DNA of 64,000 bases from assembly GCA_016794625.1 (NCBI GenBank), contig JAEUGY010000077.1, positions 1-64,000 on the forward strand, given 5' to 3'. Source of the DNA: Opitutaceae bacterium. GTDB taxonomy: Bacteria; Verrucomicrobiota; Verrucomicrobiia; Opitutales; Opitutaceae. The translations under genes were made by a program, and so were the position numbers. Below the pieces are notes generated by a model, which worked only from the letters and a program-made list of their open reading frames with translations, searched no databases and had not been told where the DNA came from. Shown piece after piece: positions 19,001-27,065 of the stretch. Numbering within the stretch: the stretch's first letter is position 1; the number at the start of each line of letters is the position of its first letter.

Positions 19001-19366
19001 GTGGTCCTTCAGCATGCCGCGAGGCGCGCGGAGTTTGCCCGGTGCGAGCTCGCGTTGGAGGAAGGCGGACTTCTCCTCCACGGTGCGCAACGCGACGTCG
19101 TTGGGTATCCACATCGCGTGTTCCCGGATGTCGAGGTCGGCCTGTTTGCGGCGTGTCGTCGAGGTCACATAAACGCGGCCTCGAGGATCCACGGTGCACG
19201 CGACGGGGTCCGGCACGTTGAGGCTGCCGGACCAGCGATGCAGGACCAGCTCCTGGCGGTTACCCGCGGGTTGCGCGCCGGCGCGGAACACCGGAAGGGT
19301 GGTCGCGAGCGGCAGAAGGAGGAGGACCCGGGTCAAGGCGGAGTGGGGGAACAGTCGGGGACGCAT
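16031..19366 (-). CDS. PVC-type heme-binding protein with beta-propeller and HEAT repeats
   Basis: Exported protein of 1,111 residues. After a signal peptide (to ~32, FRAGAQPA) comes a membrane-bound-dehydrogenase-type beta-propeller (~50-470) with calcium-like DTDGDGTADE and DTNDDGVADI loops. HEAT-like alpha repeats (~480-900) rich in Ala/Leu/Arg follow. A C-terminal cytochrome c domain has CLACH at Cys978, Cys981 and His982 and distal Met candidates in SIMPPM (1074/1077). Family members are known only by domain; a role as sugar or alcohol dehydrogenase passing electrons to the heme is inferred. It is probably the first gene of the PVC block. Confidence 0.92.
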   Translation of the reverse strand: MRPRLFPHSALTRVLLLLPLATTLPVFRAGAQPAGNRQELVLHRWSGSLNVPDPVACTVDPRGRVYVTSTTRRKQADLDIREHAMWIPNDVALRTVEEKSAFLQRELAPGKLRAPRGMLKDHNLDGSIDWKDLTVHTERIYRLADTDGDGTADEMKVFAEGFSTDVTGIAAGILYHDGWVYATIAPDLWRFKDTNDDGVADIREVVATGFGVHLAYAGHDMHGLSVGPDGRIYWSIGDKGLHVVSREGRTYSHPNEGAVMRVEPDGSGFEVYAHGLRNPQEPAFDPWGDLFAVDNDADMKGERERFVFIMEGSDTGWRCNYQYMKEASPWMTEGYWKPAFPGQAAHLLPPIENYSDGPAGFRFEPGTALGERQRGLFLLNEFPSGKMKAFRVEPVGASYRMIDARLLTEGVMGIGMSWHPDGSLLFVDWIGGYPLDGLGALWRVDTRDPQRHPARDETHRLLAAGFQAQDDAQLTTLLHHADQRVRLGAQFELVRRGRFAGLLATASDPGTSRLARVHALWGYGQGLRHGAVQPGAAQALLRDADAEIRAQTAKIFGDAPKARIDDSALVALLRDPSPRVRVRAALAAGKRGTTTAFDALVAWATDAGSDPVIRQAIAIGLAGCARSEQLAALRASASPAVRAAAVVALRRQTSPLVQVFLDDPELLVAEEAARAIHDERGPVDALPALAARVGATPTSPPLERRALNANLRLGTPEAAGRLLTFALNEGAPRELRLEALESLALWNRPPSLDRVDGYARAYHPVPVGAVLAPRLDALLSLADSQLKTRAIEIMIAHGLQAPPDRLADLVATPAAPGSLRAETLRLLATGGQTHPAFARALAAALAPEAPAPLPVTALGLLLERQPGRFLPEAQTVLSRRTLAEKQQVFTLLSQAKRDECDLLIEQWTDRLLAGQVEPGLRLDVLEAAQARQSARPALAERVARYQASAAAQAQDALLVGGNPEAGLDLVANHLNANCLACHAVGNSGSEVGPNLRSIGLQRTRTQLLESLLAPSAAISPGFGIVSLTLKDGSSLGGTLASEDATTIRLRQFDGTFQAVPRERIASATPPVSIMPPMLGILQPKEVRDVVAYLSSLTYRANEPRPAAKQTE

Positions 19367-19580
19367 GCGCGGGAATCAGACCAACAGAGCGAAAGGAGCC
19401 GTGGCAATGGTGTTCCCGGGGCCGGCGGAGGGGGCGGGTTTCCTTCCTTCGCCTGCCCGGTGGACCAGGCTTAGTGAATGGTCGGACGCGAGTTAGGCGT
19501 TCAGTCCTTACGTCGCGTGGCGGTCGTTGGATTAAACGTTGAGCAAACCGGGGGTCGGACGTGCGTCCGCCGGTGCCTGC

Positions 19581-21533
19581 TCAGTGGGTCTCAAACGAGG
19601 CCTGCAGGGGGAAAATGGGACGTCCCAGCCGTCGTGAGGCGATCTGTTCCAAGGACAGGGCGACGCGATGGTTGTGGGTGACGAAGCGCAGAAAGTCCGT
19701 CCGTTGCACACAGAGCAGTCGGGTGGGACGGGTGGCGATGACATCGAGGCTGGCCGCGCTGTTCTGCAACAGGTCGGTCTCGCCGAAGAAGTCGCCGCTG
19801 CCCATCCGGGCAATGACGTGCGGACCTTTCTTCACATCCATCTCGCCTTCCCAAAGCACAAAGAAGGTCCAGGGTTCGTCGCCGGCCCGCACCACCTGGC
19901 TGCCGGGTTCGACTTTGCGGACGTCGGCCAGCTCCGCCAGACGCGCGACCGAGGTGAGCTGCCAGCTGCTGCACAGGCGCAGCGAACGCAGAAAGGTGCA
20001 GTGATGGGCCAGCCGGTTCGCGCGGTCGCGTCCTAGACGGCGCACCACGCTGTCCTCAAAATCCTTGTACGAAAGGGTCAGCGCCACCAACGGGGTGCGG
20101 CTTTCGACATCGAATCCGGGCGTGTCCGGGTCGAGCAGTTCCTGCGCTCCAAAGACGTCGCCTTCGCTGAGATTCTGCACCCGGACCTTGCGACCATCGG
20201 AGAACCGACGGGTGGCGCGGGCGCTGCCCTTGGCGATGATGGAAACGTGGCCGACCGGGCGCCCGGCGGCGACGAGTGAGGTCCATGCCTTGTGGGTGGC
20301 GAAACCGAATTTTTCCGCGAGCTCGACCTGAGCCATGCGGTCCAACGTGCGGAAGAGCGGGCTGAGGCCCAAGGTCGTGATCAGTTCGTCCTCGGTCAGC
20401 ACCGACGCCGCCGGAGAGCGCCAGCGCCGGGCACGCCGACGGGTCTGGGCGATGATCCGGGCGCCGCGACGGCGGACGGCGACCGCGGCGATCGAGGTGA
20501 AAATCAGAAAACCGGTGAGTCCCACGCTTCCGATGACGATGGCCGCCACACCCTGCCAGAACAGGGGCTGGACCCAGGTTTCGCTGAAGGTGACACCGGC
20601 GGCGCTGTAGATGAATCGCACCACCATCCAGATCCATGCCAGTCCCACTCCGATGTACCAAGCCATGGACCATCCCTTTTCGACCCGCAGAAACGCGCGG
20701 AGTCGTCGGCGTGGCCACCGGTTGCCGGAGAAGAGGAAGTGTTGTTCCGTGTCGAGGCGTGGCGTGCGCCCGAGCAGCAGGCGAAGGGCATCGACGGCGG
20801 CGCTCCACGGATGGAAGAGCACCAGCGCGGCGACCGTGGGCACAAACGCCCAGACCTGGCCGAACGCCGCCCCTGCCGCGGCACTGGTCAACAGGGGCGT
20901 GACCGGCATCAATGCGGTCGCCACACGCGCCAAGAGCGGTCGCATGCAGGCATCACTCAGGTCGACCTGGAATCGGGGGCAGGCGGAGGCCCAGATGAAA
21001 CGGGCCCGCAGGGGTTCTCCTCCCACCGTGCGCAGCACGAGGGCGGCAAAGTAATGGCCGAGGCTGAGGGTGGCGCAGACGACGAGCCAGCCGGTCAGGG
21101 CGTCGAGCCAGGTGGGCAGCACGGCCGGCGGTCGCAACGCGATCATCGCGACGAAGCCGGCGATCGCCAGGCTTGCCCAAGCGATGGCCAGCGGGGTCGG
21201 AAACCGCATCGCTTTGCGCAGGGCCGGTGGCGGGGGCGGGGTGCGCAGGGTGGAATCGCTCACCAGCACACCGGCATGGTGGGCTTTGACGATGAGCTCA
21301 TAGAACTCGCTCAACTCCAGACAGGTTCTCCGGTGAATCGCGCGTCCCAGCATTTGCGGCACGGTCTGGGGCTGGCGGAACGCCTCCAGTGTCGCCAGCT
21401 GGGCGTCGTTCACCACAAGATAGGCGCCGGGATCGCGGTTCTTGATCGCAAAGACGCCGCGCGCGGACACGCCGCGGCTGATCTCCCGGTTCAGGGAAAG
21501 GGACTCAAGGGTCAGCAGGAAGTTCTCGTCCAT
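19581..21533 (-). CDS. Degenerate M50 (site-2 protease-like) membrane protein with two cNMP-type domains
   Basis: A 650-residue protein. Residues ~15-95 resemble the PqqD-like N-terminal domain of YydH-type peptide metalloproteases. Residues 112-355 form about six membrane segments like the M50 core. The zinc motif HExxH is replaced by LSLGH (156-160), while the later aspartate motif survives as HPWSAAVDAL (241-250) in place of NPxxxFDG. Two cyclic-nucleotide-type beta-barrels follow (~393-500 and ~515-625), but the phosphate-binding arginine expected after FGE is missing in both (FGAQELL; FGETDLLQNSAAS). It is likely not an active protease and perhaps does not bind cAMP; a membrane-bound sensor or scaffold is an inference. 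It lies 15 bases after a receiver-domain gene. Confidence 0.75.
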   Translation of the reverse strand: MDENFLLTLESLSLNREISRGVSARGVFAIKNRDPGAYLVVNDAQLATLEAFRQPQTVPQMLGRAIHRRTCLELSEFYELIVKAHHAGVLVSDSTLRTPPPPPALRKAMRFPTPLAIAWASLAIAGFVAMIALRPPAVLPTWLDALTGWLVVCATLSLGHYFAALVLRTVGGEPLRARFIWASACPRFQVDLSDACMRPLLARVATALMPVTPLLTSAAAGAAFGQVWAFVPTVAALVLFHPWSAAVDALRLLLGRTPRLDTEQHFLFSGNRWPRRRLRAFLRVEKGWSMAWYIGVGLAWIWMVVRFIYSAAGVTFSETWVQPLFWQGVAAIVIGSVGLTGFLIFTSIAAVAVRRRGARIIAQTRRRARRWRSPAASVLTEDELITTLGLSPLFRTLDRMAQVELAEKFGFATHKAWTSLVAAGRPVGHVSIIAKGSARATRRFSDGRKVRVQNLSEGDVFGAQELLDPDTPGFDVESRTPLVALTLSYKDFEDSVVRRLGRDRANRLAHHCTFLRSLRLCSSWQLTSVARLAELADVRKVEPGSQVVRAGDEPWTFFVLWEGEMDVKKGPHVIARMGSGDFFGETDLLQNSAASLDVIATRPTRLLCVQRTDFLRFVTHNHRVALSLEQIASRRLGRPIFPLQASFETH

Positions 21534-21548
21534 GGCGCCAGGCAGTCG

Positions 21549-22001
21549 TCACCGGGACGCGGGAGGCGTGGCGGGCCCGAGCAGGTCCCGGGTCAGTCGG
21601 ACGAGATCCGAGACTTCGAAAGGCTTGGGCAGGTAGTGGCAGCCGCTTTCGCTGGCGAGCCAGCGGGTGTCTTCATCGAGGCGGCCGCTGACCAGCACAA
21701 TATCGGCGTTGGGCTTTTGCCGCCTTAGGGCGGACAGCAACGTCAGGCCGTCCATGCCCGGCATGACCACGTCGAGCAGAATCAGGCCGATTTCCTGACG
21801 GTGCGACGCCCACACTTCCAGGGCCCGCGCTCCGGAATTGGCTTCCCAGACCTTGTAGCCGGCCGAGGAGAGGATCTCGGCCACCATCGAACAAATGGGC
21901 GCCTCGTCATCGACAATCATCACACCGGTTGGTCCGGACGGAGCCTCTGTCTCGCGGTGGTCACCGGGAGTTCCTGGGTGAGACTTGGGTTCTTGAGCCA
22001 T
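21549..22001 (-). CDS. Stand-alone response regulator receiver protein
   Basis: A 150-residue protein containing one receiver domain (~25-140) and no output domain. The acidic pair is Asp31/Asp32, the phospho-acceptor is Asp77 in LLDVVMPGMDG, and the conserved lysine is Lys126 in PKPF. The N-terminal ~24 residues are charged and probably disordered. No histidine kinase is adjacent. The only close partner is the M50-like/cNMP-type protein downstream, so a signalling link between the two is the best guess. Confidence 0.9.
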   Translation of the reverse strand: MAQEPKSHPGTPGDHRETEAPSGPTGVMIVDDEAPICSMVAEILSSAGYKVWEANSGARALEVWASHRQEIGLILLDVVMPGMDGLTLLSALRRQKPNADIVLVSGRLDEDTRWLASESGCHYLPKPFEVSDLVRLTRDLLGPATPPASR

Positions 22002-22404
22002 GGGTGGGTGTTTGTCCTGATCCGTGCACAGTCGGTTTGGAGGTCAAATCGGCTCAACGAGCTCTTTCCTGAGCAAAATGCTCGATCGATGCAACCATTC
22101 GCTGGCGAGCGAGTTGGGTGCTGAATGCCGGCGGTGGAACGGCCGGCCGGGCCGGCCGGACCCGGGCGCAGCCGTTTCTTGGCCCCGGTTCGGCCCTTCT
22201 CGTGAGGGATTTGCCTTGGCCGGGCCGTTCGGGCCGGGCTCACGGTCCGTGTCGTAGCCCGGGCGGGCACGCGATGAACACGGGTGTGCTTTGTCCGTGT
22301 GTGAGGCTGCGCTGGACTCCCGGCCCCGGTTCTGTTTGCTCCCTCAGCCCGCCCCTCCCCACGGCCGCGCTGCCGGACCGAACGTTTGCTTTCGCACCTT
22401 TCTC
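22002..22404. other. Intergenic region between divergent receiver and GMC genes
   Basis: Holds the divergent upstream regions of both genes. I see no protein-coding homology. The only structure is a GGCC-rich palindrome at 22141-22159 and further G+C-rich inverted segments up to ~22245. No clear -35/-10 pair can be assigned. Confidence 0.5.
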
Positions 22405-24207
22405 ATGCCGCACATCTCCTCCGCCGAACTGAAGTCAAACTATGATGTCATTGTGGTGGGTTCTGGCGCCGGTGGCGGCCAGACCGCCTACACCCTTGCG
22501 ATGGAAGGCGTGAAGGTGCTGATGCTCGAGGCAGGACGAAACTACGATCCGATGGCGGAAACGCCCATGTTCCAGGACAACTCCCGCGCACCGCTGCGCG
22601 GCGCGGGCACGACCGACAAGCCGTTTGGCTTTTACGACGCCACGGTCGACGGCGGTTGGCAGGTTCCGGGTGAGCCCTACACCCAGGCTTCAAACGAGCC
22701 CGGCCGCCAGTTCGAGTGGTGGCGGGCGCGCATGCTCGGCGGCCGCACCAACCACTGGGGCCGCATCTCGCTGCGCAACGGTCCTTACGATTTCAAGCCC
22801 TACAGCCGCGACGGCCTCGGCTTCGACTGGCCGATGACGTACGAGGATCTCGCCCCCTACTACGATCGTGTCGAAATGCTCATCGGGGTCTATGGCGACA
22901 ACGACGGCCTGGAGAACACGCCGAACTCGTCGCCGGGCGTGCTGCAGCCTCCGCCGAAGGCCCGCGCGGGCGAGCTGTACACCCAGCGCCATGCCAAGAA
23001 GCTCGGCCTGCCGGTCATTGCGATCCACCGCGCGGTGCTGAGCATGCGCCAGGACAGCCGGACGCTGCCCGCCAAACTCCACCCGAACAACCCCACCGCG
23101 CAGCGCATCCTGGCCCAGGCGATGAACGAACGGGCCGCCTGCTTCTGGGCGACTGCGTGCGGTCGGGGCTGCTCGATCAAGGCCAACTACCAGTCCACCA
23201 CGGTGCATCTGCCGCCCGCGCTGGCCTCGGGCAACCTGGACATTCTCTCGGACGCGATGGTGCGGGAGGTGACCATGGACGACGCCGGCAAGGCGACCGG
23301 GGTCGCCTTCATCGAACGCAAGTCCCGCCGGGAGATGCGCGTCAAGGCGAGGATCGTGGTCCTGTCCGCCAGCGCCTGCGAAACGGTGCGTGTGCTGCTC
23401 AATTCCAAGTCCGCCCGCTACCCCGCCGGGGTGGCGAACTCGAGCGGCAAGGTGGGTAAATACATCATGGATACGGTGGGCGCCCGTCTGAGCGGGCAGA
23501 TCCCGGCCCTGGAAAACCTGCCTCCGCACAACGAGGATGGCGCCGGCGGCGGGCACGTGTATGTGCCGTGGTGGCTCTACCAGGAGCAGCATGCCGGCAA
23601 GCTCGGTTTCGCCCGCGGTTACCACATCGAATTCGGCTCCGGCCGCCAGATGCCCGGTGTGGGCACCATGAGCGGTCTCGACTGGCTCAATGGCGGGAAC
23701 TACGGCAAGGCCTACAAACAGGACGCCCGCCGGTATTATGGCTCCTTCCTCGGCTTCGCCGGCCGCGGCGAAATGATTCCGAACGAGGACTCGTTCTGCG
23801 AAATCGATCCCACCGTGAAGGACAAGTGGGGCATTCCGGTCCTGCGTTTCCATTGGAAGTGGTCCGAACACGAGACACGCCAGGCCGCCCACATGCAGCA
23901 GACCTTTGCCGACCTGATCTCCGCCCTCGGCGGACGGGTGCGCCAGGCTCCCCAGAAGGACGGCGCCAAGGCGATCGAACCGGGCGGCAGCATCATTCAC
24001 GAGGTCGGCGGCGCCATCATGGGCACGAACCCCCGCAACTCGGTCACCAACCAGTGGTGCCAGACCTGGGACGTGAAGAACCTCTTCCTCACCGACGGCG
24101 CCCCGTTCTGCTCCAACGCCGACAAGAATCCGACCCTCACCATCATGGCCCTCGCCTGGCGCGCCGCCGACTACATGCTCGAGGAAATGCGGAAAGGAAA
24201 TCTCTGA
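22405..24207 (+). CDS. GMC family FAD-dependent oxidoreductase
   Basis: Flavoprotein oxidising an alcohol or sugar group; 600 residues from the ATG at 22405, which puts the FAD-binding strand VIVVGSGAGGG at 15-25. An earlier in-frame start (22291) adds 38 non-homologous residues. C-terminal family motifs HEVGGAIMGTN and SNADKNPTLTIMALAWR carry the catalytic His and Asn positions. No signal peptide is visible, yet its partner has a Tat-like leader, so co-export by hitchhiking is possible. The next gene starts 1 base after its stop. Confidence 0.92.
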   Translation: MPHISSAELKSNYDVIVVGSGAGGGQTAYTLAMEGVKVLMLEAGRNYDPMAETPMFQDNSRAPLRGAGTTDKPFGFYDATVDGGWQVPGEPYTQASNEPGRQFEWWRARMLGGRTNHWGRISLRNGPYDFKPYSRDGLGFDWPMTYEDLAPYYDRVEMLIGVYGDNDGLENTPNSSPGVLQPPPKARAGELYTQRHAKKLGLPVIAIHRAVLSMRQDSRTLPAKLHPNNPTAQRILAQAMNERAACFWATACGRGCSIKANYQSTTVHLPPALASGNLDILSDAMVREVTMDDAGKATGVAFIERKSRREMRVKARIVVLSASACETVRVLLNSKSARYPAGVANSSGKVGKYIMDTVGARLSGQIPALENLPPHNEDGAGGGHVYVPWWLYQEQHAGKLGFARGYHIEFGSGRQMPGVGTMSGLDWLNGGNYGKAYKQDARRYYGSFLGFAGRGEMIPNEDSFCEIDPTVKDKWGIPVLRFHWKWSEHETRQAAHMQQTFADLISALGGRVRQAPQKDGAKAIEPGGSIIHEVGGAIMGTNPRNSVTNQWCQTWDVKNLFLTDGAPFCSNADKNPTLTIMALAWRAADYMLEEMRKGNL

Positions 24208-24208
24208 C

Positions 24209-24856
24209 ATGAACCCCCTCCCTTCCTCCGACCGCCTCGACCGGCGCGCCGCCCTCAAATGGATGCTCGCGGGCACCGCCACGCTCATGGTCCTGGATCG
24301 CGACTCGCTCGCGCAGGGCGCCTCCGCGCCGGGTGGGCGCGGTTATGGCACCGACCCCGACCTGATCAAGGAGTACAAGCCCGGCGACTACTGGCCTCTC
24401 ACGCTGAACGACCATCAACGGCGGACCGCTGCCGTCCTGTGCGCCCTCATCATCCCGGCCGACGACCGCTCCCCCAGCGCCGCCGATCTGAAGGTCCACG
24501 ACTTCATCGATGAGTGGATCAGCGCCCCCTACGCCGGCCACGACAAGGACCGTGCCCGGATTCTGGACGGTCTGGCCTGGCTGGACGCCGAGGCGGGCCG
24601 GCGTTTCGGGAAAAAATTCATCGAAGCGAACGCCGGCCAGCAGACCGCAATCTGCGACGATCTCTGCCGCGAGGTTCCCGCCCGGGCCGAGCTCAAGGAA
24701 CCATCTCTCTTCTTCAAGCGCTTCCGCGACCTGACCGCCGGCGGTTTCTACACGACGCCGGAGGGCATGAAGGACATCCAGTACGTCGGCAATGTGCCGC
24801 TGCTCACGTTCGACGGTCCGCCGCCCGAGGTGTTGAAACAGCTCGGACTGGCCTGA
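24209..24856 (+). CDS. Gluconate 2-dehydrogenase subunit 3 family protein
   Basis: Small accessory subunit of a GMC-type membrane or periplasmic dehydrogenase. It has 215 residues, starting with a Tat-like leader (RLDRRAALKWMLAGTATLMVL, residues 9-29) that would carry the folded complex across the membrane. The body matches the family style: LNDHQRRTAAVLCALIIPAD, then a helical domain and FKRFRDLTAGGFYTTPEGMKDI. It pairs with the GMC subunit; a cytochrome subunit, found in gluconate dehydrogenase of Gram-negatives, is not adjacent. Confidence 0.9.
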   Translation: MNPLPSSDRLDRRAALKWMLAGTATLMVLDRDSLAQGASAPGGRGYGTDPDLIKEYKPGDYWPLTLNDHQRRTAAVLCALIIPADDRSPSAADLKVHDFIDEWISAPYAGHDKDRARILDGLAWLDAEAGRRFGKKFIEANAGQQTAICDDLCREVPARAELKEPSLFFKRFRDLTAGGFYTTPEGMKDIQYVGNVPLLTFDGPPPEVLKQLGLA

Positions 24857-24883
24857 GCGGATCCTCGCCGGTTCGCAGGCTCG

Positions 24884-25585
24884 TCAGTCGGCGATGGATT
24901 CCAGGTAGAGCTTTTCCAGATCCGCGGCCCGGACCTCCGGGCCGCCGAGTTCGTGGACGAGGCGGCCGTGGCGCATGATGCCCAGGCGTGTCGCATCGGA
25001 CTTCGCCCGAAACAGGTCATGCGTGGCCATCAGGATCGCAACGCCGCGACCGGCCAGGGTCTTCAGCAGGGCGCTGAATTCGTGCGAGGCGGCCGGGTCG
25101 AGTCCGCTGGTGGGCTCGTCCAGCAGGAGCGCCTTGGCGTCCTTCGCCAGCGCGATCGCGATGCCGACTTTCTGGCGCATGCCCTTGGAGTACGTGGACA
25201 CCCGACGATCGTGTGCCTCCGCCTGCAGGCCGGACTCCTGCAGAAACGCACGTAGTTTCGTCTCGGCGTAACGCTGGCCGGCCAGTTCCGAAAAATACGA
25301 GAGGTTCTCGAGGCCGCTGAAGTGGGGGTAGAGGTTCACCTGCTCGGGGATGTAGGCCAGCGCATGACGTGCGCGTATCGGATCGAGCGCGACATTGACA
25401 CCCGCGACGGTGGCGCTGCCGCCGTCGGGTTGAAGGAAGCCGAGGAAGAGATTGATGGTGGTGGTCTTGCCGGCCCCGTTCGGACCCAGCAGGGCATAAA
25501 TCTCCCCCGGGGCGACGTTCAGGTCCAGGGCATGGAGTGCAATGGCGGAGCCGAATTTTTTGTGGAGGGATCGGGCGGTGAGCAT
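24884..25585 (-). CDS. ABC transporter ATP-binding protein
   Basis: ATPase of 233 residues. Walker A is GPNGAGKTT (34-42), the Q-loop lies at YIPEQ, the signature is YSKGMRQKV (132-140) and Walker B is ALLLDEPTSGLD (152-163), with the switch histidine in ATHD. The type matches NosF/CcmA-like exporters. The gene is third in a run with two DUF3526-type permeases, so it energises that pair. It converges with the GMC accessory gene. Confidence 0.92.
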   Translation of the reverse strand: MLTARSLHKKFGSAIALHALDLNVAPGEIYALLGPNGAGKTTTINLFLGFLQPDGGSATVAGVNVALDPIRARHALAYIPEQVNLYPHFSGLENLSYFSELAGQRYAETKLRAFLQESGLQAEAHDRRVSTYSKGMRQKVGIAIALAKDAKALLLDEPTSGLDPAASHEFSALLKTLAGRGVAILMATHDLFRAKSDATRLGIMRHGRLVHELGGPEVRAADLEKLYLESIAD

Positions 25586-25615
25586 GGGTGAAGGAGGGCC
25601 GGGTGAGTGGGCGGA

Positions 25616-27031
25616 TCAGGGCTGGACGGAGCGGAGGCGCGCGGCGCCGAGGAGCACGAAGAGGAGGGAGGGCAGCAGTAGCGCGGCGAGGGCGGGGCCA
25701 AGGGCGCCCCGGGAGGGAGGAGGATCGGAGAACTCGAACACGGGCACGGCGTCGTAATCCTGGAAGTCGGCGCTGCGCAGGAGGCGGGGTTCGAAGAACT
25801 GGACCAGGCGCGCGTGAAGCCCATCGATCGCCTCCAGCCAGCGCTGGTGGCGCGCACGGTCCGTCCCGGCCAGGGTGAGGGCGTGGTGATGCAGCACGAG
25901 GGCGGGAGAAAGCCAGCGCAGCTGCTCGATCAGCGATTGCTGGCGGGAAAGCTGCTGGCCAAACCGCGCGCGCAGCGGGGCGGAAAGGCGTTCAATCTCC
26001 GCGTTGATCGCGAACCGCGTGCGGAAGAAGTCGTTTTCGTTCGCCGGTGTGTCCCCGGGCGCCAGTTCCGGGTGGTCCTCAAGGTACTTGGCGAGCAATT
26101 GGCTTCCCCGTCGCTGTGCCTCGTCCGTGCCGTGCCGCACCGCATCCTGGAAGGCGGCCCGTGCCGGGGGTGGATACAGGTGACGGACGAGGAGATTGAG
26201 GGTGGCAGGCAGAATCACGACCCAGGCCAGCCACGCACCGGAGAGTGTGAGCGCGCAGGCGGCGGGAGTGCGGGCGCGGGATCCGACCCACCAGGACAGC
26301 GCGAACCAGAATCCGCCGTAGAGCAGCGCGAGGACGAGCCAGGTCAGCACCGACTCGAGTGCCTCAAGCGATCCGCCGAACAGCAGCCAGCCGGCGAGCG
26401 TGGCCATGGCGAACGCACCAAGAAACAGACCGCCGCGCAGAAGAAAACGCACGGCCAGCCAGCGTCGAAACGAGAGGGGAAGCGAAGCGAGGAGAGCCAG
26501 GGTGCCCGCTTCGCGTTCCCGCGTCAGCAAACTGGAGGAGACGGCAAGGATGCCGAGCGGAAGCAGATAGATCGCCACGAAGGTGGCGTCGAATCGCCCG
26601 AGCAGCAGGCGGAGGGGGTTCTCTATTTCGTAGGGATTGAGGAAGGTTTCCTTGGGGCGGTAGGTGACGCGCAGCACTGTTGGAAGAAGGTCACTCTGCC
26701 CGACTGCCAGCGGCGCCGCCGGGGTCGGTGGAAGCAGCGCAAACCGGCGCAGGTAGGAGAATTCGAAGCCGCGCGCGTCGCGCGGATCGAGATTGGGGTT
26801 GAGGCGGTCCGGCGGTGAGGCGCGGTAGCGCGCCGCGTCCGTCTTCGCGGCCGCGAGCCGTTCTTCCGCCATCGTCCGGGCGCGGTCGATGGTCTCCTGT
26901 TGAAAGCGAGTCCAGGCGAATCCGCTGGCCAGACCGCCGATCACCGCGAGCGCCAGGACCGCCGTGGCGATCCAGAACGCAGTGTCGCGCCGCAGGTGGC
27001 GCCATTCGAGACGGAGGAGGGTCGGGAGCAC
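25616..27031 (-). CDS. ABC-2 type permease, DUF3526 domain (second of pair)
   Basis: Integral membrane subunit of 471 residues from the GTG at 27031. The open frame runs further upstream, but those codons overlap the preceding permease gene and are proline/arginine-rich shadow. TM1 is near residues 15-33, a large extracytoplasmic loop follows, and the EREAGTLALLASLPLS coupling segment precedes the central TM helices. A last TM lies at the C-terminus (LGPALAALLLPSLLFVLLG). This is the usual architecture of DUF3526 permeases, which occur as two paralogues with one ATPase. Confidence 0.82.
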   Translation of the reverse strand: MLPTLLRLEWRHLRRDTAFWIATAVLALAVIGGLASGFAWTRFQQETIDRARTMAEERLAAAKTDAARYRASPPDRLNPNLDPRDARGFEFSYLRRFALLPPTPAAPLAVGQSDLLPTVLRVTYRPKETFLNPYEIENPLRLLLGRFDATFVAIYLLPLGILAVSSSLLTREREAGTLALLASLPLSFRRWLAVRFLLRGGLFLGAFAMATLAGWLLFGGSLEALESVLTWLVLALLYGGFWFALSWWVGSRARTPAACALTLSGAWLAWVVILPATLNLLVRHLYPPPARAAFQDAVRHGTDEAQRRGSQLLAKYLEDHPELAPGDTPANENDFFRTRFAINAEIERLSAPLRARFGQQLSRQQSLIEQLRWLSPALVLHHHALTLAGTDRARHQRWLEAIDGLHARLVQFFEPRLLRSADFQDYDAVPVFEFSDPPPSRGALGPALAALLLPSLLFVLLGAARLRSVQP

Positions 27032-27065
27032 GGGAAGAGAGATGAAGGGTGAGGTGATTCTCCGC

